5,110 nt of DNA from Candidatus Thalassarchaeaceae archaeon (GTDB lineage Archaea > Thermoplasmatota > Poseidoniia > Poseidoniales > Thalassarchaeaceae), in NCBI GenBank assembly GCA_029250565.1, contig JAQXFA010000119.1, positions 1 to 5,110 of the forward strand. The letters run 5' to 3'. A program made the position numbers and the translations under genes. The notes under the pieces are model-generated. The model had not been told where the DNA came from. It was given only the letters and a program-made list of their open reading frames with translations, and did not search any database. Positions 1 to 3,875 of this stretch are shown here, piece by piece (within the stretch, counting starts at the first letter, position 1; every line of letters starts with the position of its first letter).

Positions 1-167
1 TTATCATTCCCTTCTTAATGAGTCATGATGATACTACTTGGGGGATTGCTCTTGCGTTATGGTCAATCGGTTTAGTCTCAGTTATCCTCGGTATAGTCTT
101 AGTGATTGCTGGAGTTCTCATGAAACCAAAAGCAGATGACAATAAGATAACAGTTGATGAAGTGTAG
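1..167 (+). CDS. C-terminal fragment of a membrane protein (5' end outside window)
   Basis: The frame is open from the window edge (first full codon at base 3) to a TAG at 165-167, giving 54 visible residues. After a short stretch ending in SHDDTT comes one strongly hydrophobic segment of about 28 residues (WGIALALWSIG to VIAGVLM), long enough for a transmembrane helix. A hydrophilic tail follows that begins KPK and ends in acidic residues (DDNKITVDEV). The lysines right after the helix suggest that the tail is cytoplasmic by the positive-inside rule. The family cannot be told from this fragment. The gene converges on the DUF309 gene, with 59 bases between the two stop codons. The call as coding rests on the clean frame and the membrane-helix composition. 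Confidence 0.7.
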   Translation, partial: IIPFLMSHDDTTWGIALALWSIGLVSVILGIVLVIAGVLMKPKADDNKITVDEV

Positions 168-211
168 TCGAACTGATCAAATTTCTGTTCAAATCCTTGT
201 GCGTCAACTCT

Positions 212-231
212 TCTGATCCATACTTATCAGA
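212..231. repeat. Small inverted repeat between convergent genes
   Basis: TCTGAT (212-217) and ATCAGA (226-231) are perfect 6-base inverted arms around an 8-base spacer, overlapping the DUF309 stop codon at 227-229. The position between two convergent genes would suit a 3'-end or termination element. However, no T-run follows on either strand, and a 6-bp AT-rich arm can arise by chance. Confidence 0.25.
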
Positions 232-622
232 TTAGCACTGTATTTGGATTGAGCCCCCAAGTAGGTTCATCTGAGGTTGCATCGGTAAGGAAGGGGAGAA
301 CATCTTGGAGCACTTTTGGAATGTCTACACACCATAATTTTTCGAACAAGGGTGATTCAGGTGTTCCTAGTTTGTCGGTCAGTTTACCCCACATGTTGAC
401 AATTCCTCGGGGTTTTTGTCGCTCGTATTGAAACATTAGAGCTGTAGTTTGGATGAGTCCTTGGATACCTAGGATGTACCTCTGGTCAGCATCTCTCGCC
501 TTGAGCGACTTCCACATCTCCTCCCAGTCCTCGTGGGCATGCCAATAGCGACCTATATTGAATTCGTTAATGCCGCCATCAAGCCATTTCTGCTCTTGTT
601 CAGAGAGTGGGCACTTTTCCAT
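227..622 (-). CDS. DUF309 family protein
   Basis: This 131-residue protein matches the DUF309 family (PF03745), small all-helical proteins of unknown biochemical function found in archaea and bacteria. The signature is near the N-terminus: a GINEFNIGRYWHAHEDWEEMW stretch with HExWExxW at residues 30-37. Further on is the usual helical block GIQGLIQTTALMFQYER (about 52-68), followed by PRGIVNMWGKL. Length is close to the family norm, so it is probably complete. The ATG at 620-622 has a weak purine-rich AGGAAG just upstream, and no longer in-frame start is needed to hold the conserved part. It is the last gene of a leftward cluster, 40 bases after the ferredoxin stop. The conserved His, Glu and Trp residues have led to ideas of ligand or metal binding in the family, but no activity should be assigned. 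Confidence 0.87.
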   Translation of the reverse strand: MEKCPLSEQEQKWLDGGINEFNIGRYWHAHEDWEEMWKSLKARDADQRYILGIQGLIQTTALMFQYERQKPRGIVNMWGKLTDKLGTPESPLFEKLWCVDIPKVLQDVLPFLTDATSDEPTWGLNPNTVLI

Positions 623-662
623 TTCTTCCTTACCCCATCAAAGAGGAATGTCAGTTTTCACA

Positions 663-935
663 TCAAGCAAGAACTGGTGAATCGCCTTCAGCGATTGGCA
701 GATCAAGAGCCTCGATTTCGTTGCGCTCAATCCAAGCCTCTTCTTCAGCAGGAACATCAGTGTCAGCAAAAATTGCTTCAACAGGACATTCTGGAATACA
801 AGCGCCACAATCAATGCATTCATCAGCATCAATTACTAGGTAAGTTTCGGCTTCTCTAAATGCTTCAACAGGGCAAACTGCCACACATTCTTGGTACTTC
901 GCGTCAACGCATGCGGTGGTTACTACGTGAGTCAT
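663..935 (-). CDS. Seven-iron ferredoxin ([3Fe-4S][4Fe-4S] type)
   Basis: This 90-residue protein has the layout of bacterial and archaeal 7Fe ferredoxins, which carry electrons between cytoplasmic redox enzymes. Cysteines lie at 9, 17, 21, 40, 43, 46 and 50. The second half is a canonical CxxCxxCxxxCP motif (40-51). The first half has Cys9, then Ala12 where an 8Fe ferredoxin has its second Cys, then Cys17 and Cys21-Pro22. By analogy with Azotobacter ferredoxin I, Cys9, 17 and 50 would hold a [3Fe-4S] cluster and Cys21, 40, 43 and 46 a [4Fe-4S] cluster. The region after the clusters (VPAEEEAWIERNEIEA) also matches the helical tail of that family. The protein is very acidic. The ATG at 933-935 has a good GAGG site (943-946) 7 bases upstream. 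It lies 44 bases after the COG1325 stop and is probably cotranscribed with it. The redox partner is not encoded here. Confidence 0.93.
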   Translation of the reverse strand: MTHVVTTACVDAKYQECVAVCPVEAFREAETYLVIDADECIDCGACIPECPVEAIFADTDVPAEEEAWIERNEIEALDLPIAEGDSPVLA

Positions 936-979
936 CGTAATTCCTCTAAACCATCGGTGTAGGCCACTCTTCTATGAAG

Positions 980-1471
980 TTAATCATTTGTAACATCAGA
1001 GTTTGGGATTTTAGGCAGGCCTTTTCTAGTTGCGATTTCAGATGCTTCAGTCAATAATCGGCGTGCTACTTCTTCTACAATGTCGCCAGGATAAACCTCA
1101 AGTTTTACCCTTCCTTTAACACTCTCACATAGGTCATGAGGGTTAGTTAGAGTAGGATTACCATGTACAAGGTCGTCTAACTTTAGTCTTAGATGTAGCC
1201 AGTTTTCTTCATCAATTCTTCCCTCAATACTTTTTGAAAGTTCATCAAGCAATGATTTGCCTAAGCTCGGTAAAGATCGGCGGGCATCAGACCTTTTTTT
1301 TGCCTCAGCGTGAATGATGTACATTGGTGTATTGTGATATGATTGAGTTTTTTCAACTTCAACGAATTCTTCATCACCAATTAACCAAGATAAGGAGTCT
1401 GCAATCACATCAATATCGCTGACACCAGATGCATGAACTGTCCACTCAAGGCGGTGGATTGGGAGTGCCAT
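980..1471 (-). CDS. COG1325-type predicted RNA-binding / exosome-associated protein
   Basis: From the ATG at 1469-1471 this is a 163-residue protein. It resembles archaeal COG1325 proteins, first predicted from genome context to be exosome-linked RNA-binding proteins; their exact role is not settled. Matching features are the opening IHRLEWTVHASG, a central YHNTPMYIIHAEAKKRSDA (the usual G/HN-x-I strand), a helix with leucine spacing, and RIDEENWLHLRLKLDDLVHG, equivalent to the family's acidic 'D-E-x-x-L-x-x-R-x-x-K' block. The C-terminal third (after about residue 125) is less typical. A TTG 33 bases further upstream (1502-1504) could extend the protein by 11 residues. I prefer the ATG because neither start has a convincing ribosome site, the conserved part begins right after the ATG, and a TATA-like box lies about 25 bases before the ATG, as for a leaderless transcript. 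It is the first gene of the leftward cluster and is divergent from S3Ae. Confidence 0.75.
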   Translation of the reverse strand: MALPIHRLEWTVHASGVSDIDVIADSLSWLIGDEEFVEVEKTQSYHNTPMYIIHAEAKKRSDARRSLPSLGKSLLDELSKSIEGRIDEENWLHLRLKLDDLVHGNPTLTNPHDLCESVKGRVKLEVYPGDIVEEVARRLLTEASEIATRKGLPKIPNSDVTND

Positions 1472-1478
1472 TGTATTT

Positions 1479-1512
1479 GGCCGGCGCGATACGATAAATG
1501 ACAATGCCGGCC
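1479..1512. repeat. GGCCGGC / GCCGGCC inverted repeat flanking a promoter
   Basis: GGCCGGC at 1479-1485 and GCCGGCC at 1506-1512 are perfect inverted arms of 7 bases separated by 20 bases. The spacer holds the TATA-like box of the leftward COG1325 gene. A third GCCGGC occurs at 1610-1615 in the same intergenic region, and I see no other copy in the window. The arrangement could be an operator with two half-sites, or a stem. GC-rich dyads stand out in this AT-leaning region. No regulator is identified. Confidence 0.4.
1492..1499 (-). promoter_or_regulatory. TATA-like box for the COG1325 cluster
   Basis: Read on the minus strand this is ATTTATCG, similar to the archaeal TATA consensus. Its centre is about 25 bases upstream of the ATG at 1471, which would place transcription start at or next to the start codon. 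That agrees with the lack of a ribosome site. It also falls inside the 11-residue extension that a TTG start would give, which argues against that longer start. No clear purine-rich BRE precedes it, so this is a suggestion. Confidence 0.35.
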
Positions 1513-1584
1513 TATTTCACAAATATGAGTTGAATGCCGATACCAACGATTTTTTTCAGGAAATAGTCTATCCACTGAATGCAT

Positions 1585-1593
1585 TGATATTTT
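1585..1593 (+). promoter_or_regulatory. Possible TATA-like box for the S3Ae operon
   Basis: TGATATTTT is the most TATA-like AT stretch upstream of S3Ae on the plus strand. A start about 25 bases downstream would fall near 1612-1617 and give a leader of roughly 70-75 bases that contains the hairpin at 1636-1673. Another AT stretch (TTCAAATACT, 1619-1628) would put the start inside that hairpin, so it seems less likely. The assignment is weak. Confidence 0.3.
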
Positions 1594-1595
1594 CC

Positions 1596-1608
1596 CACCC
1601 TACGGGTG
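1596..1608. repeat. CACCC-TAC-GGGTG dyad
   Basis: CACCC (1596-1600) and GGGTG (1604-1608) form a perfect dyad around TAC. It sits immediately after the candidate S3Ae TATA box and before the predicted transcription start, where an archaeal repressor site would block RNA polymerase. A 3-base spacer suits a protein-binding dyad better than a stable RNA hairpin. No T-run follows, so it is not a terminator. Confidence 0.35.
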
Positions 1609-1635
1609 AGCCGGCCCGTTCAAATACTGCTTGTA

Positions 1636-1673
1636 GGTCGGCGGGATGCTAATGGGGTAGCCCCCGTAAGACC
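1636..1673 (+). promoter_or_regulatory. Interrupted hairpin in the S3Ae leader
   Basis: The sequence can fold as three stacked helices. GGTC (1636-1639) pairs with GACC (1670-1673). GCGGG (1641-1645) pairs with CCCGT (1663-1667), including one G-U pair. GCTA (1648-1651) pairs with TAGC (1658-1661), closing a six-base ATGGGG loop. Small internal loops (G against AA, AT against C) separate them, making 13 pairs in all. The structure ends three bases before the ribosome site AGGTG (1676-1680). It could modulate translation of S3Ae, as leaders of several ribosomal protein mRNAs do. I do not recognise it as a known riboswitch or ribosomal-protein leader family. Confidence 0.4.
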
Positions 1674-1687
1674 ACAGGTGTTCAATA

Positions 1688-2608
1688 ATGGCCGCAAAAG
1701 GAGCAAAAGCACGCGCAGCAGCGAGAAAACAGAAAGATAAGTGGAAGTCAAAGCGGTGGTTCACCATCCGAGCACCTCGACAACCCTGGCAATTCAAGGT
1801 CATTGGAGAAACACTTGGGGAAACCCCAGAACATTTGATGGGTAGAATCTATGAAACTACTCAAAATGACGTTGATGGCGACTTCTCAAAGATGCACGTC
1901 AAGCTCAGATTCCGTGTTGTTGACACTCGTGGTGAAGATGCTTTAACTGAGTATATTGGACATGCACTACAGAGCGATTACATCCGCCGTCAAATCCGCA
2001 GACACCGCGGAAAGGTGGATGACGTAGTAGATTGTGTGACCTCTGATGGATATTACATTCGAGTAAAGCCAGTTGTAGTTGCAGCAAATCGCATTAAGTC
2101 TAGTCAGAAAAGCCATATGCGAAAATTGATGCGAGATACTTTGCTTCAATATACTGCACGTTCTACTTGGTTAGAAGTTCAAGCATCCCTACTCAGCGGT
2201 GCTCTTGAGACAACACTTGTTGATTCAATCAAGGCCATTCAACCAACTCGAACAGTAATGATTCGTAAAGTACAGTTGATCCAATCAGGAGTGGTTATTG
2301 AAGATGGGCCAACTCTTGATGAGATTCACGAAGAAGAAAAGCAAGCTAATGCAGAGCAAGCAGCCAAGAAGGCAGCGGCGCTTGAGAAGGCAATGGCTGG
2401 CGAAGAAGATGAAGAAGAATCAGCAGATGATGCTGACGATTCAGAGGATGAAGCAGAGGCTGATGAATCAAGCGATGATTCTGATGACAGTGCTGAAGAA
2501 CAAGACCTTTCATCTCTAAAAGTTGCAGAACTCAAAGAACTGCTTAAGGCAGCAGGGAAGCCTGTTGGCGGAAAGAAAGCAGAATTAATTGCAAGACTCA
2601 GCGAGTGA
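1688..2608 (+). CDS. rps3ae: Small-subunit ribosomal protein S3Ae with C-terminal SAP-like domain
   Basis: The first ~206 of 306 residues are ribosomal protein S3Ae (eukaryotic eS1), a component of the small subunit near the mRNA exit side. Recognisable parts are the basic N-terminus (MAAKGAKARAAARKQKDKWK), the KRWFTIRAP block, FSKMHVKLRFRV, YIRRQIRRHRGKVDDVVD (98-115), and IRKVQLIQSGVVIEDGPTLDE near the end of the core. Archaeal S3Ae is usually about 200 residues, so roughly 100 are extra: a charged helical stretch (about 210-238), an acidic Asp/Glu/Ser/Ala linker (about 239-273), and a final DLSSLKVAELKELLKAAGKP-type segment (273-306) with the leucine and glycine spacing of a SAP domain. 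SAP domains are small helical nucleic-acid-binding modules. The ATG has AGGTG 7 bases upstream. It is the first gene of the operon with the phosphorylase and MazG-like genes. The core call is secure and the SAP call good. Confidence 0.95.
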   Translation: MAAKGAKARAAARKQKDKWKSKRWFTIRAPRQPWQFKVIGETLGETPEHLMGRIYETTQNDVDGDFSKMHVKLRFRVVDTRGEDALTEYIGHALQSDYIRRQIRRHRGKVDDVVDCVTSDGYYIRVKPVVVAANRIKSSQKSHMRKLMRDTLLQYTARSTWLEVQASLLSGALETTLVDSIKAIQPTRTVMIRKVQLIQSGVVIEDGPTLDEIHEEEKQANAEQAAKKAAALEKAMAGEEDEEESADDADDSEDEAEADESSDDSDDSAEEQDLSSLKVAELKELLKAAGKPVGGKKAELIARLSE

Positions 2609-2614
2609 GGTGAT
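2607..2614 (+). promoter_or_regulatory. Strong ribosome binding site of the phosphorylase gene, overlapping the S3Ae stop
   Basis: GAGGTGAT is a full match to the complement of the archaeal 16S 3' end, placed 5 bases before the ATG at 2620. Its first two bases belong to the S3Ae TGA stop (2606-2608). Ribosomes ending S3Ae would therefore sit on the site, which suggests translational coupling and fixes the start of the next gene. Confidence 0.8.
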
Positions 2615-2619
2615 GTTGA

Positions 2620-3408
2620 ATGGAACGTATCGCCGTCATCGGCGGTACTGGCATGAAGCAACTTGTTGCCGATGCTGACTTAGGAAACTCAGGATTTACC
2701 ATATCAGCAACCGATTCACTGGTTGCACAAACTGATTACGGCGACGTACCTCTTGAGATAATGACTCTCAACGCTTCATCAGAATCGAGTGAAGTTAAGA
2801 TTTTCATAGTTCACCGTCATCATGGGGGTGGCAAAACTACTCCACCTCATTTGATTAATTATCATGCTAATGTGAAGGCAGCACAAGCCTGTAATCCAGA
2901 TGTGATTGTTTCAATCCAGTCGGTCGGAGCGATTGACCCACATTTCCCCCCTGGAATTGTTGGAATGGCTGAACACACTTTGGATTTCGTCAGTATGCCT
3001 GTGACTTTCTCAGAAGAAGATGCACACCACGCTGACATGACACATCATTATCCTGGCGACCTCCGTGACCTTTTACGACCAGTTCTTAGTACTCAAAGTG
3101 ATGAGGTACTTACTCTTGACCATGTGGTTTCACATGTTAATGGCCCACAGTTTGAGACTCCTGCCGAAATAGAGGCATTCGCTCGTTTGGGTGCAACTGC
3201 AGCAAGTATGACAATATCACCAGAGGCTAGATTGATTGCTGAAACTAGCATCCCTCATGTTGGTCTAATTGCTTCAAGTAATTGGGCTGCTGGAAAGACA
3301 CCGGGCGATGCAAACGCTGCAATAGATCACGACTCTGTTGAGGCCAAAGCAGCCGATATGCGTGGCATAATTTGGCAATGTTTGACAGCGCTACTCGCGC
3401 ACGAATGA
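2620..3408 (+). CDS. mtnP: Methylthioadenosine / methylthioinosine phosphorylase family enzyme
   Basis: This 262-residue protein belongs to the MTAP/PNP branch of nucleoside phosphorylases, which cleave purine nucleosides with phosphate to the base plus sugar-1-phosphate. Visible family marks are IGGTG (7-11, phosphate loop), HRHH (65-68) followed by PPHLINYHAN (75-84), SVGAID (101-106), GPQFETPAEI (175-184), MTISPEA (197-203) and SSNWAAGK (219-226). Length is normal for the family. The base-selecting position is Asn221, where adenine-specific MTAP has Asp. Pseudomonas and Methanocaldococcus methylthioinosine phosphorylases have Asn, so a 6-oxopurine substrate such as methylthioinosine is as likely as methylthioadenosine. 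GPQFET has Gln where Arg is usual. It lies 11 bases after S3Ae with a near-perfect ribosome site, so operon membership is clear. The gene symbol is for the family; substrate is unproven. It probably acts in the cytoplasm as an oligomer, as relatives do. Confidence 0.9.
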   Translation: MERIAVIGGTGMKQLVADADLGNSGFTISATDSLVAQTDYGDVPLEIMTLNASSESSEVKIFIVHRHHGGGKTTPPHLINYHANVKAAQACNPDVIVSIQSVGAIDPHFPPGIVGMAEHTLDFVSMPVTFSEEDAHHADMTHHYPGDLRDLLRPVLSTQSDEVLTLDHVVSHVNGPQFETPAEIEAFARLGATAASMTISPEARLIAETSIPHVGLIASSNWAAGKTPGDANAAIDHDSVEAKAADMRGIIWQCLTALLAHE

Positions 3409-3436
3409 TTTTCACCCGCCGACAGAAGGGTTGGGT

Positions 3437-3853
3437 ATGAGTGAGCGAGCACGTGACGTGAATGAGTGGATGGCACATCCAAATCAAGAAGGGTTGGGAG
3501 AAACGGGTTCCCCTGACGGGTCATGGGGGACAATGATGTGTAGGGTTGCTAAATTCCATGCTAAACACGATTTTGCTAGTCCAGAAAATAATGGTCACGA
3601 CATGGGTTACCGGCTTGCTCTAATGATTGAGGAGTTGGGCGAATTATCGGCTGCTATTACAAAGAGAAAACCTGCTGAAGAAGCTGCAGAAGAGTTGGCA
3701 GATGTGTTTATTCTGACTCTTGGCAACGCATTGGCGATGGAAGTTGATTTAGAAACCGTTTTTCATCAGAAAATGGACCGGATTATGCAGCGCAAAGCGC
3801 GGCGAGGTAATCTAGGTATTCGAGTTACTGAATACACGGATGAACCTGAATGA
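3437..3853 (+). CDS. MazG-like nucleotide pyrophosphohydrolase
   Basis: This 138-residue protein carries the all-alpha NTP pyrophosphohydrolase (MazG-like) signature: EELGE at 65-69 and EELAD at 85-89. These give the ExxE and ExxD residues that bind magnesium and the triphosphate in this superfamily. Such enzymes hydrolyse (d)NTPs to monophosphate and pyrophosphate, often removing damaged or unwanted nucleotides. A single MazG domain fills the chain from about residue 35 to 120, followed by a basic QRKARRG stretch and a short acidic tail. The first ~30 residues (rich in Gly, Pro and Ser) are not typical of the fold. The ATG at 3437 is chosen over a TTG at 3431 because the AAGGG at 3426-3430 is 6 bases from the ATG but abuts the TTG. 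It follows the phosphorylase by 28 bases and converges on the next gene across 22 bases. The exact nucleotide substrate cannot be told. Confidence 0.85.
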   Translation: MSERARDVNEWMAHPNQEGLGETGSPDGSWGTMMCRVAKFHAKHDFASPENNGHDMGYRLALMIEELGELSAAITKRKPAEEAAEELADVFILTLGNALAMEVDLETVFHQKMDRIMQRKARRGNLGIRVTEYTDEPE

Positions 3854-3875
3854 ATGGGTATCCTATGTTTCATGA

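Noticed and set aside
249..859. Plus-strand open frames at 249-431, 533-859 and 607-843
   Set aside because: They lie opposite the DUF309 and ferredoxin genes, which are supported by family motifs.
1472..1504. Eleven-residue N-terminal extension of the COG1325 protein from a TTG at 1502-1504
   Set aside because: No ribosome site precedes the TTG, the extension lies outside the conserved domain, and it overlaps the TATA-like box expected for a start at the ATG 1469-1471.
1600..1690. Possible tRNA or small RNA gene, from a GTTCAAAT resembling a T-loop at 1618-1625
   Set aside because: The flanking bases do not form the five-pair T-stem, and there is no acceptor stem or anticodon arm around it. 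The nearby stem is better explained as a leader hairpin.
2400..2510. Tandem-repeat-like GAAGATGAAGAA stretch
   Set aside because: It has no fixed repeat unit; it is codon bias of an acidic Asp/Glu/Ser/Ala protein linker in frame with S3Ae.
2326..2661. Minus-strand open frame of 111 codons, rich in serine and alanine
   Set aside because: It is the antisense image of the Asp/Glu/Ser linker of S3Ae and overlaps two well-supported genes; its composition comes from that low-complexity codon run.
3431..3436. TTG start for the MazG-like gene two codons upstream of the ATG
   Set aside because: The purine-rich AAGGG touches the TTG directly, leaving no spacing, while it is 6 bases from the ATG at 3437.
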